Assembly (NCBI GenBank): GCA_016125085.1 | Contig: WGMM01000015.1 | Coordinates: 32,458 to 96,457 of the forward strand | Source: a bacterium | Lineage (GTDB): Bacteria; Planctomycetota; Planctomycetia; Isosphaerales; Isosphaeraceae | DNA: 64,000 nucleotides | Direction: 5' to 3' | Program-made: the position numbers and the translations under genes | The notes under the pieces: generated by a model | The model's database searches: none | The model's input: only the letters and a program-made list of their open reading frames with translations | What the model was told of the DNA's origin: nothing | In this document: positions 18,451-27,566 of the stretch, one piece after another | Position numbering within the stretch: the first letter of the stretch is position 1 | How the letters are laid out: each line of letters opens with the position of its first letter

Positions 18451-18547
18451 ACTTGGCTGGACCGGGAAGCATGAATCCTCCGGAATCTGTCACCGGGGCA
18501 TTCACACGTGAAGCTTTCGAAATGAACATGGACGCACAGGTACGCTG

Positions 18548-19546
18548 ATGATCGAGATCTCCGTATTCGATACCAAACCCTACGATCGCAAATATCTGGC
18601 CCAGGCAAAACAGGCGGACCGGATTCGCTGGAAGTTCCATGAATATCGTTTCGGGCCTGATACGGCCCGAACTGCCACGGGGTCGAATGCCGTCTGTCTT
18701 TTCGTGAACGATGTGGCTGACCGTAAATCGCTGCTCGTTCTGGCCGAACTGGGCGTGCGGCTTATTTGCCTGCGGTGTGCCGGTTTCAATAATGTCGATC
18801 TGGAGGCCGCACGGGAACTCGGGCTGAATGTCGTGCGGGTGCCGGCATATTCGCCGCACGCGGTCGCTGAACATACGATCGGGCTGCTTATGACTCTCAA
18901 CAGGAAAATTCACCGGGCTTACAATCGAGTCCGCGAATTGAATTTCTCTCTGGGCGGACTGGTCGGTTTCGATGTGCATGGCAAGACGGTCGGAATCGTC
19001 GGTACTGGCAAGATCGGCAAGGCGACGGCAGAAATTTTCCGGGGCTTCGGTGCGGGGGTTCTGGCCAGCGACGTTAATCCTGATCTCGACTGGGCGATTG
19101 AGAAAGGAGTGAGGTACGTCGCTTTCGAAGAACTTATGGCGCAATCGGATATCGTTTCTCTCCACGTGCCGCTTATGCCCGAGACGCATCATCTGATCGA
19201 CGATCGTACACTGGCAATGACGCGTCCCGGGGTGATTCTGCTCAACACAAGCCGAGGCAAGCTGGTCGACACGACAGCGCTGATCTCGGGTTTGCGGACA
19301 GGCCATGTCGGCGGCGTGGGCCTGGATGTTTACGAAGAGGAGGAAGGTGTCTTCTTCGAAGATCATTCGGACCACATCCTGCAGGACGAATCACTGACTC
19401 AGCTCCTGATGTTCCCCAACGTGCTGATTACGGCCCATCAGGCTTTCCTGACTCATGAAGCTCTCAGCGAAATTGCCCGATGTACGGTGGAGAACGCCAT
19501 TCGGATGATGAGCGGCGAACCATTTCTGGAAGGAACGACGCTGTGA
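18548..19546 (+). CDS. ldhA: D-lactate dehydrogenase (NAD-dependent, fermentative type)
   Basis: A 332-residue member of the D-2-hydroxyacid dehydrogenase family, very close in pattern to E. coli LdhA. The NAD site is VGTGKIG (151-157). Catalytic residues are R236 (NTSRG), a Glu in the VYEEEE stretch (261-266) and H297 (HQAF). The FFEDHSD segment and AVAEHTIGLLMTLNRKIHRAYNR are specific to the LdhA group rather than to phosphoglycerate dehydrogenase. It would reduce pyruvate to D-lactate to recycle NADH. The stop overlaps the GTG start of the next gene. Confidence 0.85.
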   Translation: MIEISVFDTKPYDRKYLAQAKQADRIRWKFHEYRFGPDTARTATGSNAVCLFVNDVADRKSLLVLAELGVRLICLRCAGFNNVDLEAARELGLNVVRVPAYSPHAVAEHTIGLLMTLNRKIHRAYNRVRELNFSLGGLVGFDVHGKTVGIVGTGKIGKATAEIFRGFGAGVLASDVNPDLDWAIEKGVRYVAFEELMAQSDIVSLHVPLMPETHHLIDDRTLAMTRPGVILLNTSRGKLVDTTALISGLRTGHVGGVGLDVYEEEEGVFFEDHSDHILQDESLTQLLMFPNVLITAHQAFLTHEALSEIARCTVENAIRMMSGEPFLEGTTL

Positions 19547-20718
19547 AATCAGTCTTGTCGATTTCGAAACGAGCGAGACGCTTGTGGCTGACGCTAGTGA
19601 TGGCTTGCATTCCGTCGATGGCGGCTGTCGATGTGTCGATGGGCGCAGAACCCCGGCTCAATCAGATTCAGGTGATCGGAACGCACAATTCGTATCACCT
19701 TGCTCCTCATCCGGATTTGATGAATCTTTTACGGCTGACGAGCCAGCGGCAGGCGGAGTCGATCGACTATTCTCACCGAATCCTCGCAGAGCAATTCGGC
19801 AAGCTCGGAATTCGCCAGATCGAACTGGACCTGTTCCATGACCCCGCCGGCGGGCTTTTCGCTGAACCTGCCCTGCGGACGACATTGCGAAATCTGGGCC
19901 GGGATCAGGGGCCTGACCCAAACGCTGAAGGTGTTCTGAACTTGCCTGGCCTGAAAGTTCTGCATGTGCAGGATGTGGATTATCGATCGACGGTCCCCAC
20001 TTTCGAAATCGCGCTGCGTCAAATTCGGACATGGTCCGCGGCGAATCCGGGCCATGTGCCGATCATGGTCCTCGTCGAGCTGAAGGACAATGCAATCAAA
20101 GGGCTTGCGACGATTCCGAAGAAGTTCGACCCAGCCGCCCTCGATGAAGTGGACAAGACGATCGACAAGGTGTTCGCACGTTCGGAATGTTACGTTCCGG
20201 ACGACCTGCGCGGCGATTGCGAAACTCTCCCGGAAGCGATAACGCAACATGGCTGGCCAGAACTGAAGGCCATACGTGGCAAAGTGATTTTCGCACTCGA
20301 TAACGAAGGCATGATTCGTGACATGTACATTGCGAATCGCCCGAACCTGAGCGGACGCCGCATGTTCGTGACACCACCATCGGAAGGTCATCCGGCAGCC
20401 GCGTTTTTCAAGCTCAATGACCCGATACGTGATTTCGAAAAGATACGTCGTCTTGCGAAAGCCGGTTACATCGTACGGACTCGAGCCGATGCGGATACGC
20501 GGCAGGCACGTTCGGGCGATACGGCCCAGCGCGACAAAGCCCTGGCCAGTGGAGCCCAGTTCGTAAGCACCGATTATCCGGAGCCTCGGCTCGAGTGGTC
20601 CGTATATCAGGTGAAGTTCGAAAAAGGTGTGGTCGCCAGGCCGAATCCTGTAACCGGAGCGAACCTTCCGGATATGGACCTGGACGATGCAGCCCGAACG
20701 CAGATCGAATCACGCTGA
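19543..20718 (+). CDS. Secreted phosphatidylinositol-specific phospholipase C-like protein (Ca2+-dependent type)
   Basis: A 391-residue protein of the PI-PLC superfamily, the calcium-dependent C1-like branch found in soil and aquatic bacteria. I chose the GTG at 19543, which overlaps the ldhA stop (GTGA), has GGAAGGA upstream, and gives a proper signal peptide (KR-A-RR then a hydrophobic stretch to about residue 34). The longer ATG form from 19480 would bury the signal. The active-site opening GTHNSYH is at 46-52; the strand ELDLFHDP and a second His/Asp set (LHVQDVDY) follow. Likely acts on inositol phospholipids or related phosphodiesters outside the cytoplasm. Confidence 0.75.
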   Translation: MKSVLSISKRARRLWLTLVMACIPSMAAVDVSMGAEPRLNQIQVIGTHNSYHLAPHPDLMNLLRLTSQRQAESIDYSHRILAEQFGKLGIRQIELDLFHDPAGGLFAEPALRTTLRNLGRDQGPDPNAEGVLNLPGLKVLHVQDVDYRSTVPTFEIALRQIRTWSAANPGHVPIMVLVELKDNAIKGLATIPKKFDPAALDEVDKTIDKVFARSECYVPDDLRGDCETLPEAITQHGWPELKAIRGKVIFALDNEGMIRDMYIANRPNLSGRRMFVTPPSEGHPAAAFFKLNDPIRDFEKIRRLAKAGYIVRTRADADTRQARSGDTAQRDKALASGAQFVSTDYPEPRLEWSVYQVKFEKGVVARPNPVTGANLPDMDLDDAARTQIESR

Positions 20719-20755
20719 TGTCGCAATCGGACCGATAGTCTGATGTTGCGCCGAT

Positions 20756-21517
20756 TCATCGCTGCTGGCGGAATCCGACGACCGCGGCACCAGCGGCAGC
20801 TCGTCCCGCGAATCCTTCTCCCCCACCGCCCATCTTGACTTTCGCGGTCGCGCCGTTGGGCCCATGAAGGGTGTAAATGTCACCGCTTTTGCTCCAGCTT
20901 CCCTGAAAGTACTTCACGGGACTGGTTTGATTACGGCGGGCCATCGCGCTTCGAACACCGGGATTATCGACGGGGGGGAAATAGACGTTCAAAACTGTTT
21001 GCGTCGTGCCACGTTCGCCGATCACGATCCGCCAGAAGCCGACGATCGGGTCGAGGGGCTCACGAGTTCTTTCTTCACGTTCGACCACGGGCGAAGCGCC
21101 GGATCTCAGTTCGGAATCGATGGCTTCGGCTTCCGCAAGCTGCCCGGCTTTGACGTACTCGGCTTTTGCGGCTTCGAGAGCTTTTTTCAGCTCCGATCTG
21201 GCTCTGGCGACAGCCGTTTCGTAATTTTTTCTGTCGAGTGCGACGAACGGGTTCGTCGGCATCGTGCCGTCCTGGCGGAATGCGTCCGTTTCGGATTTGA
21301 CCCGCTTGATGTCGTCCAGCTGAGCCTTTTTCGAGATCGTATTCAGCCGGGTTTCCATGGCCTGGAGGAACGACTCACGTGCCTTCGACGTTTTCGATTC
21401 TGAAGAATCCCTCGCTTTCGCAAGTTTTTCTCCGATGGGGTCGGCTTGCCGTGCGGCCGAGACGTCAATCGCCTGTGCCAGGAAGATCGAGAGCGAAATC
21501 ACGATTTTTCGGAGCAT
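20756..21517 (-). CDS. Exported hypothetical protein with coiled-coil middle
   Basis: A 253-residue protein of unknown function. The start at 21517 is preferred because it begins a clean signal peptide (MLRKIVISLSIFLAQAIDVSA); two ATGs further upstream would extend it without gain. The mature N-terminal half is highly charged and helical (about 30-150), rich in Lys, Glu, Ala and Ser. The C-terminal half begins at DPIVGFWRIVIGERG and looks like a small beta-barrel ending in a Gly-rich tail (KMGGGGEGFAGRAAAG). The IVGFWRI start resembles lipocalin-like domains, but no family is assigned. It converges on the phospholipase-like gene. Confidence 0.6.
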   Translation of the reverse strand: MLRKIVISLSIFLAQAIDVSAARQADPIGEKLAKARDSSESKTSKARESFLQAMETRLNTISKKAQLDDIKRVKSETDAFRQDGTMPTNPFVALDRKNYETAVARARSELKKALEAAKAEYVKAGQLAEAEAIDSELRSGASPVVEREERTREPLDPIVGFWRIVIGERGTTQTVLNVYFPPVDNPGVRSAMARRNQTSPVKYFQGSWSKSGDIYTLHGPNGATAKVKMGGGGEGFAGRAAAGAAVVGFRQQR

Positions 21518-21841
21518 CGCCAGATTCCCTGTAGTGCATGTACGTGTGATCATAGGAACTCCGATCGGGAAGCTCTCGAATAGCTTACGTTCCGTTCGTA
21601 CCAAAGCGAGATGGGCCATGGCCGAACGATCGTACCGCCATTTTCGAACGAATGAAGCGTCCCCGGATCGATACGACGGTCATCAACGCAATACCCGAAT
21701 GGGGTTTGCCCGCGTCTTCGATGTTTCGACGTTCACATCGTGCTACAGAGCGAGAGAGCGTTCGTACATTTCGCTTGACACTCCGCTTCTGATGGAGCTA
21801 GATAAAAGGAGAGAGACGACTATCGCCAGGGCGTACGATTC
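21518..21841 (+). other. Intergenic region with a promoter
   Basis: About 320 bases between divergent hypothetical genes. Apart from the sigma-70-like promoter reported at 21775-21804, I see no RNA gene, repeat or terminator in it. Confidence 0.5.
21775..21804 (+). promoter_or_regulatory. Sigma-70-like promoter for the unknown gene pair
   Basis: A consensus TTGACA box is followed after 18 bases by TAGATA. The boxes point toward the two unknown genes that start at 21842 and 22639, with an untranslated leader of about 30 bases. Confidence 0.5.
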
Positions 21842-22600
21842 ATGCATGATCTGTCCGAAAATTCTCCGCAGGAGAATTTCTCCAACGAAAATTTGATGAA
21901 GTACAGGACGTCGTCCCGGCGCGAGCAGGAGCGGTTACGTCGAGCACTCGAAGAGCAGGCATCCTGGGCACGTGAACAGCAGCGGATCGCGGACGAGCAG
22001 AGACAGGCGATCGAGCGTCGTCAGGCGGAATTGCGCAGGCAGGCTCAGGGGAATACGGATGGAATCGATGACAAATCGGGCATAGACGGCTTTGAGATCG
22101 ATTTCTTCCAAGCGGATGGTCCCCTGTTCGTGAATGAGAAAAGAGAGCTGGAATCCGATTTTTCGGAACAGTTCTTTTTTTATTCGATGAACTTTTCAGG
22201 TCAGGAAACACCGGACTGTGTGGTCTTCGTCTATTCGGACATTCGTGACAGCAAATCGTCGGAATTCCTTGCGGATGAAACCGAAGGACTGAAGTCATTC
22301 ATGACTTCGAGCCAGGAACTCTCTCTGGTTCTCAACGACAAGCCACTTGCCCGCTTCAAGCCGATCTCTTACCCCATCGTGCTGATTATCGGACTGGCCA
22401 AAGGATTGAACAAACTGAAAATTCGTCAGAACCGCATACCTTTTCTCTTCACTCACGAGCTGAAACTGCCGTTCGAGCTGACCGAACCAGGTACCTATGC
22501 CATGCAACTGATCGCCCGCTATTTCGATGAACGCCGGCGGACGATCTTCGGCAACAAGTACTTTCGGGTTTACGAACCGAAATTGCGTCGGCTTGACTGA
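21842..22600 (+). CDS. Unknown protein with N-terminal coiled coil and strand-rich C-terminal domain
   Basis: A 252-residue protein I do not recognise. Residues 25-70 form a Gln/Glu/Arg-rich coiled coil (repeats around RRQAELRRQAQ). A linker rich in Asp and Gly follows. The last 170 residues form a hydrophobic, strand-rich domain with segments such as DCVVFVYSDIRD and PFELTEPGTYAMQLIARYFD, resembling a beta-sandwich. There is no signal peptide. An alternative ATG lies at 21896 and would remove 18 residues. A second unknown gene starts 39 bases downstream on the same strand, and a promoter precedes the pair. Confidence 0.6.
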   Translation: MHDLSENSPQENFSNENLMKYRTSSRREQERLRRALEEQASWAREQQRIADEQRQAIERRQAELRRQAQGNTDGIDDKSGIDGFEIDFFQADGPLFVNEKRELESDFSEQFFFYSMNFSGQETPDCVVFVYSDIRDSKSSEFLADETEGLKSFMTSSQELSLVLNDKPLARFKPISYPIVLIIGLAKGLNKLKIRQNRIPFLFTHELKLPFELTEPGTYAMQLIARYFDERRRTIFGNKYFRVYEPKLRRLD

Positions 22601-22638
22601 ATCATGGTTCGCCGGTCCAGCCGGACAGAGAGGCTCGC

Positions 22639-23100
22639 GTGGACAAACAGTGGTTTTCCCTGGTCTATGTCATTTTCGAACGTCAGCCGTTTCGACCGGA
22701 CGACTGGCAGTCCGGGCTCGATGCTCTGCTTCGCTGCTACGTCGATCTCATGCCGCTCGACAACCTTCAGCCCAAGTTCGCCGATGTATTCGTTCAGGAA
22801 AGTGCGAAAATCAGTAGCCATGTATTCGACGACCCCTATTTTCATGACATTTTCACGATGGACAAGTTGCCGCAAAATGACCTGGCCTTCGTTCGGGTGA
22901 AGATTGTCGAAGCTCTCATCAAGGCTCTCAAATTGCACGGGTATTACCACTCGACTCCGAATGCACCTGAATCCTGGATCGTCGATCGAGGACCGATCAG
23001 GATTTTTCGGCTCTCGTGCAAGAATTTCGAGGTGCGGAAGGACGATGACGAGGATTCCGAAGTCGTGCGAGGACTGGCGATCGGTGTGATTTACTGGTAA
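22639..23100 (+). CDS. Unknown small acidic protein
   Basis: A 153-residue protein without recognisable family. It starts with GTG preceded by AGAGAGG. It is rich in aromatic residues (Phe, Tyr, Trp) with a strand-like start (WFSLVYVIFERQPF), a central helical part (ALIKALKLHGYY) and an acidic stretch near the C-terminus (KDDDEDSE). It follows the coiled-coil protein gene by 39 bases in the same direction, so the two are probably co-expressed and may work together. There is no signal or membrane segment. Confidence 0.6.
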   Translation: MDKQWFSLVYVIFERQPFRPDDWQSGLDALLRCYVDLMPLDNLQPKFADVFVQESAKISSHVFDDPYFHDIFTMDKLPQNDLAFVRVKIVEALIKALKLHGYYHSTPNAPESWIVDRGPIRIFRLSCKNFEVRKDDDEDSEVVRGLAIGVIYW

Positions 23101-23124
23101 CCGTTTCCCACGTAGTTTCGAATG

Positions 23125-24477
23125 TCAGGCTTTCGGTTTTTCGATCGCTTTGCCGGGATCAAGAAAAGCCCAGCATAATGCTGCCGCGGCGAAATTCGCC
23201 AGGAAGATCCAGCCCACGGCGTTCCATCCATATTGCCCTGCGGCGATCGCTTCGAACAGAAAACCCAGAATCAGAGGGCATGCCCACGCGCCGAGATTGC
23301 CTGTCATGTTCATGATCGCGAAAACGATCGGCGTGCGTTCTTTGCCCATGTCGATGGTGGCTGCCCAGGTCGCCGTCGACGAAAACCCGAACAGGAACGT
23401 GCCCAGCGTGATCACGGCGACGCTCACCCAGGGTGGGCCGCCGATGGCGTCCGCCAGCGGAAAACTCAGCCCCGCGGCCATCAGCGTGACGACCGTCAGA
23501 GTGCTCCGGCTGGCTTTGAGCGAACCGGTACGGCGGAGAATTCGGTCTGCGACGACCCCCCCGGCCAGGCTGCCCAGAATCACCGATCCCAACGGGAAAC
23601 TTGTCAGCTCACTGGCGCGGTTCATTTCCACGCCCCGGCTCTGGGCCAGGTATTTGGGATACCATGTGAAAAAGAACGCATGCCCGAAGGCTCGAAAGAT
23701 CGATTGCAGGCACAACGCCCAGAACGAAACGGAGCAAGCCAGTGCCGCGGCAACCGGCAGAGCGTTTTTCATCCTCTGGCCGAATTCGACAGGGATGGGG
23801 GAATCGGGCTTTTCCAGTTGCGGATTCGATCGTCCTGAAGTGATCAGTTCGAGTTCGGCAGGGCCGACCCGGGGGTGATGTGCCGGATCATCACGGAAAA
23901 GTACGAAGAAAATGATCGCCCAGAGGATTCCCAGGCTGGCGATCGCCGTAAACGATTGCCGCCAGTCCATTCCCAGATTCATCATCCAGGCAATTCCCGC
24001 TGTCGCTGCCACGGCGCCGATGCTCATGCATGCATTGGGAACGCTGCTGGCCGAAGCGCGCCGTTCAAGCGGGAACCAGTCACGAATGACGCGAGCCACG
24101 ATCGGGAACAGCCCCCCCTGAGCCAGTCCGGTCAGGATGCGGGCATAATAAAGTTCGGTTCCGGAACGACTTGAGGCGGCCCAAAGATTCGCGGCGGACC
24201 AGGTCAGGGCCAGGAGCGGCAAAGCGATCCGGGCACTCAGGAGAGTTCCCAGCCAGCCGCCTGGAATCTGTGAGATGAGATAACCGATATAAAATGCGCC
24301 GAAGATGTGCCCCATTTCGACATCGCCGATGTTCATTTCGGTCTGGATCGCGCGGGACGTGGGTGCCAGGCCGACGCGCACGAAATACGAATGGATCGCC
24401 GCGAGGCCGACCATCGCGAGGATCAGAAATCGCACATTTCCTGCGCTTTTCGTGGCGGGTTGTCCTGGATCGGACAT
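23125..24477 (-). CDS. Major facilitator superfamily transporter, anion:cation symporter (SLC17-like) type
   Basis: A 450-residue MFS carrier with about twelve membrane helices. The start at 24477 (MSDPGQP) is preferred over one five codons upstream. After helix 1 come the family-like segments RAIQTEMNIGDVEMGHIFGAFYIGYLISQIPGG (split here over two helices), FPIVARVIRDWFPLERRA in the helix 4-5 region and the central cytosolic loop. These patterns fit the ACS family, which moves organic anions such as hexuronates, phthalate or glucarate. The substrate cannot be read from sequence. The neighbour upstream on the same strand is the dimethylformamidase-like gene. Confidence 0.82.
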   Translation of the reverse strand: MSDPGQPATKSAGNVRFLILAMVGLAAIHSYFVRVGLAPTSRAIQTEMNIGDVEMGHIFGAFYIGYLISQIPGGWLGTLLSARIALPLLALTWSAANLWAASSRSGTELYYARILTGLAQGGLFPIVARVIRDWFPLERRASASSVPNACMSIGAVAATAGIAWMMNLGMDWRQSFTAIASLGILWAIIFFVLFRDDPAHHPRVGPAELELITSGRSNPQLEKPDSPIPVEFGQRMKNALPVAAALACSVSFWALCLQSIFRAFGHAFFFTWYPKYLAQSRGVEMNRASELTSFPLGSVILGSLAGGVVADRILRRTGSLKASRSTLTVVTLMAAGLSFPLADAIGGPPWVSVAVITLGTFLFGFSSTATWAATIDMGKERTPIVFAIMNMTGNLGAWACPLILGFLFEAIAAGQYGWNAVGWIFLANFAAAALCWAFLDPGKAIEKPKA

Positions 24478-24563
24478 GCTTCGGCTCTCCACGTTTCGTG
24501 ATGTTCAGTTTTCCCGGGGGCCGGTCAATCCGAAGAAATCCATGATTCGCGATGATGCGGCGA

Positions 24564-26312
24564 CTATCGCCCCTTGAGAAACCGGTTCAGGACATTGGCC
24601 GTGATTCGGCTGACAGGCTCGCTCACGAGAATGCTCGAAGGCCATGTGATGGAACCCGCCGAGAATACGGCTCCACCCGAAGGGGTCTCGAACGTGACGA
24701 TCTGAGCACCGCCGTCGCCAGGGTTCAGGCCCCGGGCGATCACGACCGTTCCAGGTGGCGTACTGGCTGTCCGCTTGTCGGTTTCGTGACCGGAGGCACC
24801 TCCTGGGCATCTTCGATGCAGGCTTTCGGACCCGAACGACTCGCCCGTCTTCAATCCCGTTCCTTCCAGAGCCCAATGACCGGCTTCGATGACTTCGAAT
24901 GGGGCGCTCGTCATGATGCCGCGGTCGTCATAAGCCACACCGAGAAGGGCGGCTTCGGAGACTCCGGTGAAGTGGAAGCGGCTTTCGAGGCCCCGGCGTT
25001 TCATTTCGCGGTCGTCGCCGTTTTTCACGATCATGGTCGATTCGTCAGTCAGGTCGACTTCGCAATTCAGGCCATTACCGCCGAGATAAATCAGTTTGCC
25101 GCCCTTTTCGAATACCCACTCGTGCAGGGTATCGAACATTCGCTTCGACCAGTATTCCGGGTGGGTCGAGATCATCAGGACGTCGTAATCGGCCAGATTC
25201 AGCGTACCGAAATGGAGCTGCGTCTCGGCCCAATAGTCGTAAGAGAACCCATTGCGTTCCAGCCAGGCGAGAAGCCGCCATTCGGCACTGGCCAGGTGGC
25301 AGCTGGCTCGCCCCTCGATCGGGTCGTCCGGAGCTTCGCCGAGTTCGATGTGATTGATCGGCTCAGGGCGGTCGAACGAAAGGGGGGCATATTCCCATGC
25401 GTCGTAATTGACGTTGTCCGGATCCGTGTATCTCTGAAGTTCCTGGCGAGAATTGACGATCGGAACGTCGGGCAATTTCACCGGATTGATGTAATTCGAA
25501 CGGCCGCCGAAGGCGTTATAAGCATTCCAGGTGATGTTCGACGCCAAAACGGCCAGCCGGGCCGTCGGCCTGGCGGGGGCGACGATCCATGGAAACGAAA
25601 ACACACGGCCCGACTGGGTGCGGGCATGGAAGTAATAGAGCCCTGAGCGTTCGGGAGCGGTCATGTACTGCTTGTGGTGGGGATTGGTATAGCCCTGGCT
25701 GTTGAACTTCACGCCGGAGCGTGTGTAGTCGCCATCGGGCGTGATCTGCATGGTGGCACGGGGGCCGTGTTCGTCGAACCAGCCGAGTGGTTTGATCAGT
25801 TCCTGCATCGAGCCCATCCGGTATAGTTCCAGATGATATTGCTCCACGGCATGCACACGGAATTCGGCCTGTTCGCCTGAACGCACCCACTTGGGCCAGG
25901 CATATCCGACGAGACCGTCCGTCAGCAGGCGGAAATCGTAAGGCTGCATGTCGGGGGCGATTTGCAGTCGAACACGTTTCGCCCCGTAGCCGGCTTTCTG
26001 GAGCGTCACGAGATATTCGCCAGGTACCAGGTCGGCATAGACGGAACCTGAAGCTCGTGAACGGGTTTCGGTCGAGCCGCCTGGGCCTTCGAATTCGAGG
26101 CTCACGTCCGCCAGGGCTACGTATCGTTCGTCGCTGACTGTGCCGATTCTCATTGTGAGCAGACTCGTCGATTTCAGGCGGGCCGGGAGAAAGGATGAGG
26201 ACGGAATCTGGTGGGCGAGGTCCGCGCGGAAACGGCTCGGCGTAAGCCGTGGAATTTCGGTCGGATGCTCTTCTGCCGTCGCGTCGGGAACCTGGTTCTC
26301 AGCTTTTAGCAC
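24564..26312 (-). CDS. N,N-dimethylformamidase beta-subunit-like protein
   Basis: A 582-residue protein. The first 50 residues are variable. A carboxypeptidase-regulatory-like beta module (about 60-130, with VSLEFEGPGGS and GYGAKRVRL) follows. The large remainder has the DMFase beta C-terminal-like fold, recognised by FSFPWIVAP, WNAYNAFGGRSNY, DYDVLMISTHPEYWS and GGKLIYLGGNGLN. In true DMFase this subunit with a small alpha subunit hydrolyses dimethylformamide. No alpha-subunit gene is adjacent, so a different amide or a structural role is possible. The start is GTG at 26312; an internal ATG at 26153 is an alternative but lacks a ribosome binding site. Confidence 0.7.
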   Translation of the reverse strand: MLKAENQVPDATAEEHPTEIPRLTPSRFRADLAHQIPSSSFLPARLKSTSLLTMRIGTVSDERYVALADVSLEFEGPGGSTETRSRASGSVYADLVPGEYLVTLQKAGYGAKRVRLQIAPDMQPYDFRLLTDGLVGYAWPKWVRSGEQAEFRVHAVEQYHLELYRMGSMQELIKPLGWFDEHGPRATMQITPDGDYTRSGVKFNSQGYTNPHHKQYMTAPERSGLYYFHARTQSGRVFSFPWIVAPARPTARLAVLASNITWNAYNAFGGRSNYINPVKLPDVPIVNSRQELQRYTDPDNVNYDAWEYAPLSFDRPEPINHIELGEAPDDPIEGRASCHLASAEWRLLAWLERNGFSYDYWAETQLHFGTLNLADYDVLMISTHPEYWSKRMFDTLHEWVFEKGGKLIYLGGNGLNCEVDLTDESTMIVKNGDDREMKRRGLESRFHFTGVSEAALLGVAYDDRGIMTSAPFEVIEAGHWALEGTGLKTGESFGSESLHRRCPGGASGHETDKRTASTPPGTVVIARGLNPGDGGAQIVTFETPSGGAVFSAGSITWPSSILVSEPVSRITANVLNRFLKGR

Positions 26313-26447
26313 GGCACCTGGGGCAAGTCAATCGATCGGCCGGGAATCGAGGCGTTCGAACCGGGCGCTCAACACGACTGGCCTTGACCCGCTGCCTGGT
26401 TAGGTTATGAATCGAAGTAGCGTTGCACAGGCAAATGGGGAGAGGTG

Positions 26448-27566
26448 ATGAGCGAACTGGTCGTCATGTGTCCGAATCTGATCGGCGACACCGTCATGGC
26501 TACGCCATTTTTGCGGGCTTTGCGTGCCGGATATCCTGATGCCAGGATTCATGCGGTCGTCAAGCCGGTGGTCGTGCCGGTCCTGGATGGCCTCCCGCTG
26601 GTCGACGAAATTGTCCGCTTCGACCCCAAATCGAAAGATCCGCAACTGGGCATGACTGCCGTTGTGCTGCATCTGCGTTCGATCTCACCCGATCTGATGG
26701 TGTTGCTGCCGAATTCGTTCCGTTCGGCCCTCATCGCCTGGAAGAGCGGAGCGAAGGCCCGCGTCGGATATCGCCGGGGTGGCCGTGGGATGCTTCTGAC
26801 CGGTGGCCCGAAGCCACCGAACCGAACCTGGCAAGGATTTCGCCCGATGCCGGCGGTGGATTATTATCTCGGCCTGGCACAATACCTTAGCTGCCCGGAT
26901 ATGGGTGCGTACCTTCAGCAGGAAACGACCGTGGCCGACGAGGCCGCTGCCGACGCCTTTTTTGCCAAAAACTCCCATCAACCGGCGCATCCTCTGGTCG
27001 TATTCAACACCGGCGGGGCTTTCGGACCAGCGAAGAACTGGCCCGTCGAACACTTCGCCGAACTCGCCGCAGGGCTTCTGAGAAACATTCCGACGATGAA
27101 GATCGTCGTCATCTGCGGACCTGCCGAAGCCGAAAACGCCCGACGGATCGTGGAACTTGCCGCGGATCATCGGGTGGTATCCCTTGCCGGCGGACCGCTG
27201 GGCGTCGGTCTTTCGAAAGCCATCATCCGCAGATCCCGATTGATGGTCACCACCGACTCCGGGCCCCGCCACTTCGCGACGGCGTTCGGCATCCCGACCG
27301 TCAGCCTGTTCGGTCCGACGCACATCGAGTGGACTCGTACGATGCATCCGGGGGCCGTTCATCTTCAGAAGCCCGTTCCCTGCGGCCCATGCCAGAAAGG
27401 GACGTGCCCTTACGGCCATCATCGCTGCATGAAGGAACTCATTCCGGCGAAAGTGCTCGATGCCTGTATCGAACTTCTCGGGCGAAAAAATGTCGAATCG
27501 ACGCCGGTCATCGAGCTCGTCCGGTCTAGCCCGCGTCGCTCACGACATGGAATGATGCGTTCATGA
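26448..27566 (+). CDS. waaF: ADP-heptose:LPS heptosyltransferase II-like glycosyltransferase (GT9)
   Basis: A 372-residue GT9 enzyme that transfers heptose to the lipopolysaccharide inner core or a related envelope glycan at the inner membrane. It shows the N-terminal motif PNLIGDTVMATPFLRAL and the C-terminal nucleotide-sugar site with TDSGPRHFA and SLFGPT. A Cys-rich segment near the end (CGPCQKGTCPYGHHRC) is commonly seen in heptosyltransferase II homologues. The ATG at 26448 follows GGGGAGAGG, a good ribosome binding site. It overlaps the next gene by four bases (ATGA). Confidence 0.8.
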   Translation: MSELVVMCPNLIGDTVMATPFLRALRAGYPDARIHAVVKPVVVPVLDGLPLVDEIVRFDPKSKDPQLGMTAVVLHLRSISPDLMVLLPNSFRSALIAWKSGAKARVGYRRGGRGMLLTGGPKPPNRTWQGFRPMPAVDYYLGLAQYLSCPDMGAYLQQETTVADEAAADAFFAKNSHQPAHPLVVFNTGGAFGPAKNWPVEHFAELAAGLLRNIPTMKIVVICGPAEAENARRIVELAADHRVVSLAGGPLGVGLSKAIIRRSRLMVTTDSGPRHFATAFGIPTVSLFGPTHIEWTRTMHPGAVHLQKPVPCGPCQKGTCPYGHHRCMKELIPAKVLDACIELLGRKNVESTPVIELVRSSPRRSRHGMMRS

